Source of the DNA: Azoarcus indigens
GTDB lineage: Bacteria; Pseudomonadota; Gammaproteobacteria; Burkholderiales; Rhodocyclaceae
Length of the DNA: 64,000 nt
Assembly: GCF_004361735.1 (NCBI RefSeq)
Contig: NZ_SNVV01000006.1
Span: 129,370 to 193,369, forward strand
Direction: 5' to 3'
Both the position numbers and the translations under genes were made by a program. Below, one piece after another: positions 29,031-36,929 of the stretch; the stretch's first letter is position 1; every line of letters starts with the position of its first letter. Below the pieces are notes generated by a model, which saw nothing but the letters and a program-made list of their open reading frames with translations, had not been told where the DNA came from and searched no databases.

Positions 29031-29285
29031 GTCTCCTGCTCCCTTATATGGTTTCTCCTTCCATGCTAGGAGCGGCCCCGCGGGATTGCCATTGCCGGCG
29101 CGGACGGGAATCGTGCGAATTCCGCCATGCATTCCCCGATATCCAGGCGGCCTTCCTTTCCCTTTATTGCAGCCACTTCTCCCGGAAGCGGATAGCCTCT
29201 CCAGCTGGAATTGCACAAACCGCCAGTTGTTCCCTCCCGCGCCCCAGGCGCACAATCGCCCCACCCTCGGCCCGCCTTCCCCGCC

Positions 29286-30380
29286 ATGCCGCACACCCGA
29301 ACGAGTGCTGATCACCCCCGCAGCGCCACGCCGCCGGCACGGCCGCGGGCCACGGTCGCCGCCGGCTTCGTCACAGGCATGCTGGCCGGCATGCGCCAGC
29401 GCGGGCTGGACCCTGCACCGCTGCTGGCCGCCGCCGGCATCACCCTGGCCGGCGCGGAGGACCGGGTGGCGCTGGACCGCTACGCCGCGCTCTACAACCT
29501 CATCGTCGCCGAGCTGGGCGATGAGGGCTTCGGCCTGTTCTCCCGCCCGCTCGCGCCCGGCTGTTTCGAGTTCCTGTGCCGCGGCATGCTGGGCGCCGCC
29601 ACCTTGGGCGAAGCGCTGGAACGCGCCGCCCGCTTCCTGCGGCTGGTGCTGCCCGATCTGGCGTTGAGCCTGCATCGGCATGCAGAGCACGCCGAGTTGC
29701 GCATCGCCGAAACCCGTGCGCTGACCGACCATCCCGACGCGCCCGCGCGGGTGTTCGCCTTCGAATGGCTGCTGCGCCTGGTACATGGCGTGGCCAGCTG
29801 GTTCGCCGGCCGCGGCCTGGCGCTGGACGCGGTGCGCTTCCCCTACGCCCGGCCGGCGCATGCGGACGACTACGCCCTGGTCTATACCGAACACTCCAGC
29901 TTCGGCGGCGAAGTGCTGTCCGCCCGCTTCAAGCGCAATCTGCTCGACCTGCCGCTGCGCCGCGACGAGGCCGCGCTGGCCGCCTTCCTCGACGGTGCGC
30001 CCGGCCGCATCACCATGCTCTACCGCCGCGACCGCGAGATGGTGCTGCGGGTGCGCGACCTGCTGCGTGCCGCCCTGCCGGACAACCCGACACTGGAAGA
30101 CGTCGCCCGCAGCCTGCACCTGTCGCCGCGCAGCCTGCATCGCCGGCTGGAGGAGGAAGGCTCCGGCTTCCGCACCATCAAGGACGCGCTGCGCCGCGAC
30201 CTCGCCCTCGCCCGCCTGGCCAAGAGCCGCCAGCCCATCGCCGACCTCGCCGCCGATCTCGGCTACGCGGACCCCTCCGCCTTCTACCGCGCGGTGGTCG
30301 GCTGGACCGGCCTGTCGCCGGAACGCTTCCGCCGCCAGCTGGCGCAGGCGGAGCCAGCGCAGACGGCGCCGCCGGGCTGA
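29286..30380 (+). CDS. AraC-family transcriptional regulator
   Basis: A regulator of about 364 residues. An N-terminal arabinose-binding-like effector domain ([40 protein letters not shown]) is followed by a C-terminal double HTH ([53 protein letters not shown]). The start is uncertain: ATG 29286 is used; the open frame reaches a TTG at 29211, and neither has a strong ribosome binding site. It is divergent from icmF, making icmF its probable target (inference). I saw no convincing operator or -35/-10 pair in the 255-bp gap. Confidence 0.85.
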   Translation: MPHTRTSADHPRSATPPARPRATVAAGFVTGMLAGMRQRGLDPAPLLAAAGITLAGAEDRVALDRYAALYNLIVAELGDEGFGLFSRPLAPGCFEFLCRGMLGAATLGEALERAARFLRLVLPDLALSLHRHAEHAELRIAETRALTDHPDAPARVFAFEWLLRLVHGVASWFAGRGLALDAVRFPYARPAHADDYALVYTEHSSFGGEVLSARFKRNLLDLPLRRDEAALAAFLDGAPGRITMLYRRDREMVLRVRDLLRAALPDNPTLEDVARSLHLSPRSLHRRLEEEGSGFRTIKDALRRDLALARLAKSRQPIADLAADLGYADPSAFYRAVVGWTGLSPERFRRQLAQAEPAQTAPPG

Positions 30381-30381
30381 G

Positions 30382-30429
30382 TCGTCGGCCTGGGCCATCG
30401 TCGGCCTGGGCCATCGTCGGCCCTGGCAT
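30382..30429 (+). repeat. Three tandem copies of a 16-bp unit
   Basis: TCGTCGGCCTGGGCCA occurs at 30382-30397 and 30398-30413, and a diverged third copy at 30414-30429, directly after the AraC-type gene stop and before the hybrid kinase gene. Confidence 0.85.
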
Positions 30430-30515
30430 CACCCGCCCCGCGGGTTCCCGCCCGCGGGCGAATGTGCAACCATGGCCGCATAAAACAAGATCCAGTGGAT
30501 GGAGACCCGCCACTC

Positions 30516-32630
30516 ATGGCGACTAGCACTGACACCCCCGAGCAGCGCCGCCAGTACGATCTGCTGCTGGCCGGCCTGGACCTGCTGGACCAGGGCCTGG
30601 CGGTATTCGACTCCGGCCCGCGGCTGGTAGCCTGGAACAAGGCTTTCCTCGCCCTGCTGGAACTGCCGGAATCCCTGGCCGAGGTCGGCACCCCCTTCGA
30701 GGCCTTCATCCGCTACAACGCCGAGCGCGGCGAATACGGACCGGGCGACATCGACGCCCTGGTCGCCCAGCGCGTTGCCGCCGCCCGCGCCTTCCAGCCG
30801 CATTACACCGAGCGTGCGCGCCCCAACGGCAAGATCCTGTCGATACGCGGCGTGCCGATTCCCAACCTCGGCTTCGTCTCGCTGTGGACCGACATCACCG
30901 AGCAGCGCCGCTACGAGGCGCTGATCCAGCAACAGAATGCCTCGCTGGAAGCCCGGGTGCGCGCCCGCACCGCCGAACTGGAGCAGGCCAACAGCCAGCT
31001 GGCGGAAGCCAATGCCCAGCTCGCCGAGGCCAATGCCCAACTGGCACAGGCCAAGGCCGAGGTGGAGCAGATCGCCGGCGCCCTGCGCCGCAGCGAGACA
31101 CGGCTGCAGCTCATCGTGGACTCCATCCCGGCGCTGATCGCCTACGTCGATCGCGAGGACATCTACCAGTTCGCCAACCGCGGTTATGCCGAATGGTTCG
31201 GCTGCGGCAAGGACGAGATCGTCGGCCGCAGCATCCGCGAGATCTTCGGCGAGGACGCCTATGCCCAGATCCATCCCCACCTCGAACGGGCGCACGGCGG
31301 CGAGCGCGTGTCCTACGAATACAGCCGCAAGAGCGCCGGCGGCCACACGGTGCACGCCCGCAGCGTGCTGGTGCCCGAGGCCGGCGCCGATGGCGAGGTG
31401 GCCGGCCTCTTCGTCATGTCCACCGACATCACCGAGCAGAAGGCCAACCAGGCGGCGCTGATCCAGGCGCAGAAGATGGAAGCGGTCGGCCAGCTCACCG
31501 GCGGCCTGGCGCACGACTTCAACAACCTGCTCACCATCATCATCGGCAACCTCTCCGCCATTCAGGCCGAGGCCAGCGCCCGGCCGGAATACCTGGAGCC
31601 GGCGATGCAGGCCGCCCGCCGCGGCGCCGAACTGATCAAGCGCCTGCTCAGCTTCTCCCGCCGGCAGACGCTGGAGCCCACCGCGGTGGAAGTCGGCGTG
31701 CTGGTGCACAACATGTCCCACCTGCTGGTGCGCTCGCTGGCGGAGACCATCAAGGTAAGGCTGCGGCTGCCGGGCGAGCCGCTGCATGCGCTGGTCGATC
31801 CGCACCAGTTGGAGAACGCCATCCTCAACCTGGCGCTCAACGCCCGCGACGCCATGCCCGAGGGCGGCGAGCTGACCATCGCCGTCTCCAGCCGGAAGCT
31901 GGACGAGGGCATCGCCCACCTGGTCGAGGTGGCGCCCGGCGACTACGTGCAGATCGACATCTCCGACACCGGCTGCGGCATAGACCCGGCGCTGCTGCCG
32001 CGGGTGTTCGAGCCCTTCTTCACCACCAAGCCCTTCGGCGGCGGCAGCGGCCTGGGGCTGGCGATGGTGTACGGCTTCCTGCGCCAGTCCGGCGGCAACA
32101 TCCGCATCCTCAGCACGCCCGGGCGCGGCACCAATGTGCGCTTCGTGCTGCCGATGGCACCGCCGCCGGCGCCCGCGCCCTCTCCGTCGTCCGCCCCCGG
32201 GCAGCCGGCAAAGCTGCCCGGCCCGGTACTGCTGGTGGAGGACGAGCCGGAGGTGCGCAAGGTCATCCGCCTGCAGTTGCTCGGCCTCGGCCATGCGGTG
32301 CTGGAAGCCGGCAACGGCATCGAGGCGCTGGCCCTGCTGGAAGCGGTGCCGGACATCGCGGTACTGATCAGCGACACGGTGATGCCCGGCGGCATCGGCG
32401 GCCCGGAGCTGGCTGGCCGCGCCCGCGCGCTGCGACCGGAGCTGCCCATCCTGCTGATAACCGGCTATGCCAGCGGCAACGCGGTGAGCCGTGCCGGCGT
32501 CGAGCTGCCGGTGCTGCGCAAGCCCTTCGATCCCGCCGCGCTCGCCGAAGCCCTGGCGGAGGCCATCACCGCCGCGGGGAGCACCCAAGGAAGCGCCATT
32601 CTCTCCCTGGAGGAAAACGGTCCATCATGA
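30516..32630 (+). CDS. PAS-containing hybrid sensor histidine kinase (cytoplasmic)
   Basis: A 704-residue kinase without membrane segments. The N-terminal PAS-7-like domain (LDLLDQGLAVFD) is followed by a coiled coil at about 132-195 with QLAEANA heptads, and a second PAS (about 192-310, ending SDITEQK-like MSTDITEQKA). HisKA carries H333 in GLAHDFNNLL. HATPase_c (NLALNARDAMPEGG; DTGCGIDP; GSGLGLAMVYG) and a receiver (LLVEDEPEVRK; LISDTVMPGGIGG) follow. GGAGA lies about ten bases before ATG 30516. The stop overlaps the start of the OmpR-type regulator (ATGA), indicating a coupled pair. The signal is unknown. Confidence 0.92.
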   Translation: MATSTDTPEQRRQYDLLLAGLDLLDQGLAVFDSGPRLVAWNKAFLALLELPESLAEVGTPFEAFIRYNAERGEYGPGDIDALVAQRVAAARAFQPHYTERARPNGKILSIRGVPIPNLGFVSLWTDITEQRRYEALIQQQNASLEARVRARTAELEQANSQLAEANAQLAEANAQLAQAKAEVEQIAGALRRSETRLQLIVDSIPALIAYVDREDIYQFANRGYAEWFGCGKDEIVGRSIREIFGEDAYAQIHPHLERAHGGERVSYEYSRKSAGGHTVHARSVLVPEAGADGEVAGLFVMSTDITEQKANQAALIQAQKMEAVGQLTGGLAHDFNNLLTIIIGNLSAIQAEASARPEYLEPAMQAARRGAELIKRLLSFSRRQTLEPTAVEVGVLVHNMSHLLVRSLAETIKVRLRLPGEPLHALVDPHQLENAILNLALNARDAMPEGGELTIAVSSRKLDEGIAHLVEVAPGDYVQIDISDTGCGIDPALLPRVFEPFFTTKPFGGGSGLGLAMVYGFLRQSGGNIRILSTPGRGTNVRFVLPMAPPPAPAPSPSSAPGQPAKLPGPVLLVEDEPEVRKVIRLQLLGLGHAVLEAGNGIEALALLEAVPDIAVLISDTVMPGGIGGPELAGRARALRPELPILLITGYASGNAVSRAGVELPVLRKPFDPAALAEALAEAITAAGSTQGSAILSLEENGPS

Positions 32631-33379
32631 ACACCACCCGCCCCGAAACATCCGCGGCCACCTCCCCGTCCAGCACACCGCCGACGCTGTTCGTGCTGGA
32701 GGACGAACCCGAGATCGCCCGCCTGATCTGTGCCGCACTGGCCGAATACGGCTTCCGCGCCGAGCACCTCTCCACCGGCCGCCAGCTGCTGTCCCGCGCC
32801 CGCCAGTCGGCGCCCGACCTGTGCATCGTGGACCTCGGCCTGCCCGACATGGACGGCATGCAGGTGGTGCGCGAACTGCAGGAGAACAGCCCCTGCGCGG
32901 TGCTCATCCTCACCGGCCGCAACGACGTCACCGACCGGGTGCTGGGCCTGGAACTGGGCGCGGATGACTACCTGGTGAAGCCCTTCGAGCCGCGCGAGCT
33001 GGTCGCCCGGGTGCGCTCCATCCTGCGCCGCTACCAGCGCGCCGCGCCGCCGGAAGCCAGCGCCGAACGCACCCTCGCCCGCTTCTCCGGCTGGGCCTTC
33101 GACAACGGCCGCCATGTGCTGGTGGCCGCCGACGGCCGCGAGATCGGCCTCTCCGCCGCCGAAGCCGGCCTGCTGGCGCTGATGCTGCGGCGGCCGAACA
33201 AGATCCTGTCGCGCGAGCAGCTGCTGGGCGAGCGCGAGGTCGATCCCTTCGACCGCAGCATAGACGTGCGCATCTCCCGCCTGCGCCGCAAGCTGGACGA
33301 CGACCCGCAGAACCCGAAGCTGATCCGCACGGTGTACGGGGCGGGCTATCTACTGTCGGCACAGGTGAGCTGGGAGTGA
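32627..33379 (+). CDS. OmpR/PhoB-family response regulator
   Basis: A 250-residue regulator. The receiver domain has EDE at 25-27, phospho-acceptor D69 (LCIVDLGLPDMDG), T in ILTGRND and K in YLVKPFEPREL. The winged-helix domain (LSAAEAGLLALMLRRPNKIL; DRSIDVRISRLRRKLDDD; IRTVYGAGYLL) is of OmpR type. It overlaps the upstream hybrid kinase by four bases, so the two form a cognate pair. The first 18 residues are a Ser/Thr/Pro-rich extension. Confidence 0.93.
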   Translation: MNTTRPETSAATSPSSTPPTLFVLEDEPEIARLICAALAEYGFRAEHLSTGRQLLSRARQSAPDLCIVDLGLPDMDGMQVVRELQENSPCAVLILTGRNDVTDRVLGLELGADDYLVKPFEPRELVARVRSILRRYQRAAPPEASAERTLARFSGWAFDNGRHVLVAADGREIGLSAAEAGLLALMLRRPNKILSREQLLGEREVDPFDRSIDVRISRLRRKLDDDPQNPKLIRTVYGAGYLLSAQVSWE

Positions 33380-33447
33380 ATGCGGCTCAGGCGGCCCCCA
33401 GGCCCGGCAGCAGGACGCTGCCGCGTTCCGGCGGATCGAGCGGGCTC

Positions 33448-33485
33448 TTGCACGGCTATCACCCCAGCCCTCTATAATTATGAAT
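33448..33485 (+). promoter_or_regulatory. Candidate promoter and operator-like 12-mer upstream of the VOC gene
   Basis: TTGCAC (33448-33453), a long 19-bp spacer and a perfect TATAAT (33473-33478) lie 33 bp before the VOC start. The -10 overlaps ATAATTATGAAT (33474-33485), a 12-mer also found inside the dyad of the gntR-mcm intergenic region (44251-44262). Promoter status is moderately supported; the shared operator is inference. Confidence 0.55.
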
Positions 33486-33510
33486 TCTTAATCCAGTTCC
33501 GGAGTATCCC

Positions 33511-33987
33511 ATGTCCCAGCGCCCGTTCAAGATCCTCGGCATCCAGCAGGTCGCCATCGGCGGTACCAGCAAGGAGAAGCTGCGCAGCCTGTGGGTGGAC
33601 ATGCTGGGGCTGGAAGTTCAGGGCAGCTTTTCCTCCGAGCGGGAAAACGTGGACGAGGACATCTGCGCCATGGGCAAGGGGCCGTTCAAGGTCGAGGTGG
33701 ACCTGATGCAGCCGCTGGACCCGGAGAAGAAGCCGGCGGTACATGCGACCCCGCTCAACCATGTCGGCCTGTGGGTGGACGACCTGCCGCGCTGCGTGGA
33801 ATGGCTGACGGCCCAGGGCGTGCGCTTCGCTCCCGGCGGCATCCGCCGCGGTGCCGCCGGCTACGACATCACCTTCCTGCATCCCAAGGGCAACGAGGAG
33901 TTCCCCATCGGCGGCGAAGGCGTACTGGTGGAACTGGTGCAGGCCCCGCCTGAGGTGATCCAGGCCTACGCCACGCTGGCGGGCTGA
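33511..33987 (+). CDS. VOC-family metalloprotein (methylmalonyl-CoA epimerase or glyoxalase I-like)
   Basis: A 158-residue protein with two beta-alpha-beta-beta-beta modules of the vicinal-oxygen-chelate fold. Likely metal ligands are Q13 (IQQVAI), E62 (VEVDLM), H84 ([10 protein letters not shown]) and E141 (VLVELVQ), i.e. Gln-Glu-His-Glu, as in glyoxalase I; methylmalonyl-CoA epimerases usually have His at the first position. Its upstream region shares a 12-mer with the mcm/gntR control region, and no other epimerase is in the window. An epimerase role is therefore possible but unproven; lactoylglutathione lyase is the main alternative. Confidence 0.75.
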   Translation: MSQRPFKILGIQQVAIGGTSKEKLRSLWVDMLGLEVQGSFSSERENVDEDICAMGKGPFKVEVDLMQPLDPEKKPAVHATPLNHVGLWVDDLPRCVEWLTAQGVRFAPGGIRRGAAGYDITFLHPKGNEEFPIGGEGVLVELVQAPPEVIQAYATLAG

Positions 33988-34089
33988 AATCCGACGACTG
34001 GCAGCTCCGCGGGACAGCGGACGCAGCCTCCCGCGCAAGACTTCAGCGCGGCCGGGTCGCCCTTCAGCGGCCGCTTTCCTCAAGCCCTT

Positions 34090-34941
34090 TCAGTTCACCG
34101 CCGCGCCGGCGGCGAAAGTGTCGCAGGCGCGCAGGCTGCCCTGTTCCAGGCCGGTGCGGAACCAGCGCACCCGCTGGGCGGAGCTGCCGTGGGTGAAGCT
34201 GTCCGGCACGACATAGCCGCGGCCCTGCTGTTGCAGGCGGTCGTCGCCGATGGCGGCGGCTGCGCTCAGCGCTTCCTCCACGTCGCCGCTCTCCAGGATC
34301 TGGCGGGCGCGGTCGGCGTGGTAGGCCCAGACGCCTGCCAGGCAGTCGGCCTGCAGTTCCAGCCGCACCGACAGCCGATTGCCCTCACGCTCGTTCAGGC
34401 GCTGGCGCGCTTCCTGCACCTTGGCCGAGATGCCGAGCAGGTTCTGCACATGGTGGCCAACCTCGTGGGCGATCACGTAGGCCTGGGCGAAGTCGCCGGG
34501 CGCGCGGTAGCGCCGCTTCAGCTCTTCGTAGAAGGAAAGGTCGATGTAGAGCTTTTGATCCATCGGGCAGTAGAAAGGCCCCATCGCCGCCTGGCCAACG
34601 CCACAGGCGCTGCGGGTGGAGCCGGAGAACAACACCAGCACCGGCGCTTCGTAGCGGCGGCCGTTGGCGGCGAACAGGGGGCCCCAGGTGTCCTCGGTAT
34701 CCGCCAGCACCATGGAGACGAAGCGGCCGGCCTCGTCGGTGGGCGCCTCGCCGGAGGCCGGCGCGGAGACGTTGCTGCCCTGCCCGGCCAGGCCGGCGAT
34801 CTGCATCACCACCGCCGGATCGACGCCGAAGTAGAGCGCCGCCAGTGCCAGGATGAGGCCGCCCAGCCCGAGCCGGCCGGCGCCGCCTCCGCCCGAGCCG
34901 CGCCTGTCTTCGACGTTGTCGCTTTCCCTGCCCAGCCGCAT
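34090..34941 (-). CDS. YpfJ-type neutral zinc metallopeptidase, membrane-anchored
   Basis: A 283-residue protein. A basic/acidic Gly-rich N-terminus and one membrane segment (LGLGGLILALAALYFGV, about 25-41) are followed by the Zn_peptidase domain with HEVGHHVQ (H159, E160, H163), CGVGQAAMGPFYCPMDQKLY and ELQADCLAGVWAYHAD. It has the family size and layout. ATG 34939-34941 is chosen as the conserved MRLGRESDNVEDRRG start; the frame is open further upstream without similarity. The physiological substrate of the family is not established. It is apparently monocistronic. Confidence 0.9.
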   Translation of the reverse strand: MRLGRESDNVEDRRGSGGGGAGRLGLGGLILALAALYFGVDPAVVMQIAGLAGQGSNVSAPASGEAPTDEAGRFVSMVLADTEDTWGPLFAANGRRYEAPVLVLFSGSTRSACGVGQAAMGPFYCPMDQKLYIDLSFYEELKRRYRAPGDFAQAYVIAHEVGHHVQNLLGISAKVQEARQRLNEREGNRLSVRLELQADCLAGVWAYHADRARQILESGDVEEALSAAAAIGDDRLQQQGRGYVVPDSFTHGSSAQRVRWFRTGLEQGSLRACDTFAAGAAVN

Positions 34942-35025
34942 GGTGGCCTCCGCTCTCGTCCGGTCCCGCCGGCTGGCTGCCGGCCGCCCTGCATTATGTG
35001 GCGGGGGCGCGGCGTGGTATAGACA

Positions 35026-35055
35026 GACAAAGCCCGCCTTGCGGCGGGCTTTGTC
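35026..35055 (-). terminator. Terminator hairpin downstream of the KamA-like gene
   Basis: A perfect 13-bp stem, GACAAAGCCCGCC (35026-35038) with GGCGGGCTTTGTC (35043-35055), has a 4-nt loop and lies 60 bp beyond the kamA-like stop. The descending strand on minus is U-rich (GGGCTTTGTCTGTCTAT). Confidence 0.8.
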
Positions 35056-35115
35056 GTAGGGCATGGAGATGGCCGGAGGGCCGGCCGGAAAGCCGCCCGG
35101 CCGGGTGGCGCCGGC

Positions 35116-36507
35116 TCAGGCAGCGACGGCCAGCCTGTCCTCGCGCAGCGCCTCGTACTCCTCCTCCCAGAACCACTTCTCCTCGCCGAAGGCTGGCCGC
35201 AGGTGGTTCAGCCAGGTGGCTTCCGGGTCATAGCGGGCGAAGAAGGGGCGCTGCACCCAGTCCGGGTTGCGACCCTGGATGAAGCGCAGCACGAAAACCT
35301 TCTCGCCGCCGATCTCGGTGACGCCCTGGATCTCGACCTTGCCCGGGCTGGCGGACATGCTGGGGCCGCGTGCGGTGCGGGCGAGGCCGGAGACCTGCTG
35401 CATCGCCTCGCGGTAGATCTCCCAGGCGCGCGCCAGCGGCACTTCGAAGTAGTGGCGGGCGCCGGTGTCGCGCTCGACGAACATGTAGTAGGGCACGATG
35501 CCCAAGCGCACCTGGGTCTGCCACAGCCGCGCCCACACTGCCGGGTTGTCATTGATATGGGCGATCAGCGGCCCCTGGCCGCGGATCACCGCGCCGGTGT
35601 CGCGGATGCGGCGGATGGCGGCCCGTGCGGCCGGCGTCTCCAGCTCGCGCCAATGGTTGTAGTGCGCCATCAGCGCGACATGCTTGCCGGCCTTGACCAT
35701 ACGTTCCAGCAGGCGGACCAGTTCGTCCGCATCGTCGGCGCCGAGGAAACGGTGCGGCCAGAAGCTGAGCGCCTTGGTGCCGATGCGTATGGTCTGGATG
35801 TGTCCGAACTCCGGGGTCAGCAAGGGCTCCAGATAGCCGGCGAGGTGCTTGGTCTTCATCACCATCGGGTCGCCGCCGGTGAACAGCAGGTCGGTGACCG
35901 CCGGCTGCTTGCGCAAGTAGGCGTGCAGCCGCTGCGCCTCGGAGGCGGCGATGCGCAGCGCCTTGTCGCCGACGAACTGGGCCCAGCGGAAGCAGAAGGT
36001 GCAGTAGCTGTGGCAGGTCTGGCCCTGGCTGGGGAAGAACAGCACGGTTTCGCGGTACTTGTGCTGCATGCCGTCCAGCCGCTCGCCGACTTCGTCGCGC
36101 GGCATGTTCATCTCCATCTGGTCGGCCGGGTGCGGGTTGAGCTCCAGACGGATCTCCTGCACCGCCGCGTCGATCTCGGCCTTGTCGGCATCGCGCCGGT
36201 AAAGCTCGGCGATCCACTCGTAATGGCCTTCGGTGAGCATGCCGCGCTGAGGGAAGGTGAGCTGGAAGATGGGGTCGGCGGGGGTGTCATTCCAGTCGAT
36301 CAGTTCGTCGATCACGTACTGGTTCACCCGGAAGGGCAGCACGGTGGACACCACCTTCATCTCGAAGCGGGCTTCTTCGGACATCGCCGCCAGTGGAGCG
36401 ATGCGCTCCAGGTCGCGCTGGGTGTAGACCTTGAAAGGCTGGGGGGCGATCACATCGCCACGGGCGACTGGCCACTGGCGTGCCGCAGTCTGCAGCTGAG
36501 CTGTCAT
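35116..36507 (-). CDS. KamA-family radical SAM protein (lysine 2,3-aminomutase-like)
   Basis: A 463-residue radical SAM protein. The [4Fe-4S] motif CxxxCxxC is C165-C169-C172 (TCHSYCTFCFRWAQF). SAM-binding LLFTGGDPMVM and the family block FFPSQGQTCH are present. The PLP-lysine region, PGGGGK in lysine 2,3-aminomutase, reads MSASPGKVEIQGV, so a lysine is kept in a changed context. GAGGAGG precedes ATG 36505-36507. It stands alone between two terminators, without the acetyltransferase that makes N-acetyl-beta-lysine. Its substrate is therefore unknown; lysine or another amino acid is possible. Confidence 0.85.
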   Translation of the reverse strand: MTAQLQTAARQWPVARGDVIAPQPFKVYTQRDLERIAPLAAMSEEARFEMKVVSTVLPFRVNQYVIDELIDWNDTPADPIFQLTFPQRGMLTEGHYEWIAELYRRDADKAEIDAAVQEIRLELNPHPADQMEMNMPRDEVGERLDGMQHKYRETVLFFPSQGQTCHSYCTFCFRWAQFVGDKALRIAASEAQRLHAYLRKQPAVTDLLFTGGDPMVMKTKHLAGYLEPLLTPEFGHIQTIRIGTKALSFWPHRFLGADDADELVRLLERMVKAGKHVALMAHYNHWRELETPAARAAIRRIRDTGAVIRGQGPLIAHINDNPAVWARLWQTQVRLGIVPYYMFVERDTGARHYFEVPLARAWEIYREAMQQVSGLARTARGPSMSASPGKVEIQGVTEIGGEKVFVLRFIQGRNPDWVQRPFFARYDPEATWLNHLRPAFGEEKWFWEEEYEALREDRLAVAA

Positions 36508-36690
36508 GGAACCTCCTCGTTGAGCCGGGCACCCCTCACCGGCGCGACGGGAAGGACGCGGCCGGAAGCGGTTCGGGGAACGGGTTTGACCGGCAGCGGC
36601 GCGGGGAAAGGAGGCCGGGCAGAGCCGGGCGGGCGCGCACGCTGGCGGTGAAGCGGGACCGCCACGCAAGAGGCGGGCGGCGGCAAGCCG

Positions 36691-36723
36691 GCGAATTATA
36701 TTCGCACAATTATCTTTGCGCAA
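36691..36723 (-). promoter_or_regulatory. Promoter of the KamA-like gene with overlapping palindromes
   Basis: The minus strand reads TTGCGC (36718-36723), 17 bp, TATAAT (36695-36700): perfect -10 and spacing. The -10 sits in palindrome GCGAAT-TAT-ATTCGC (36691-36705), and the -35 overlaps TTTGCGCAAA. Both could be repressor sites. The start codon is 188 bp downstream. The rest of the 422-bp gap (36508-36929) holds no gene, only this promoter and the pccA terminator. Confidence 0.75.
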
Positions 36724-36850
36724 ATAATCTATGCCGAAATGGATTTCACCCCGGTATCGGCTGGCGCACCGTGGCAGACGCCGCCCGGCAGCCGGCCGAT
36801 GGATGAAACAGCCCGGCCACCGGCTGGCCGCCCGTGCGCCCCCCCACCGC

Positions 36851-36879
36851 AAAAAAAAGCCCGCACGACGCGGGCTTTT
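36851..36879 (-). terminator. Rho-independent terminator of the mcm-meaB-pccB-pccA operon
   Basis: On the minus strand a 10-bp stem AAAAGCCCGC/GCGGGCTTTT (36855-36864 with 36870-36879, 5-nt loop) ends in a run of eight T residues. It lies 51 bp after the pccA stop. Confidence 0.93.
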
Positions 36880-36929
36880 CAGGTGGCGTCCCCTGTTCAG
36901 GGGCGCCATCGGCTTGGCAACAGGCGGCC

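Noticed and set aside
26442-29069. 875-codon plus-strand open frame opposite icmF
   Set aside because: It is the antisense shadow of a well-supported IcmF; the composition is biased with no recognisable fold.
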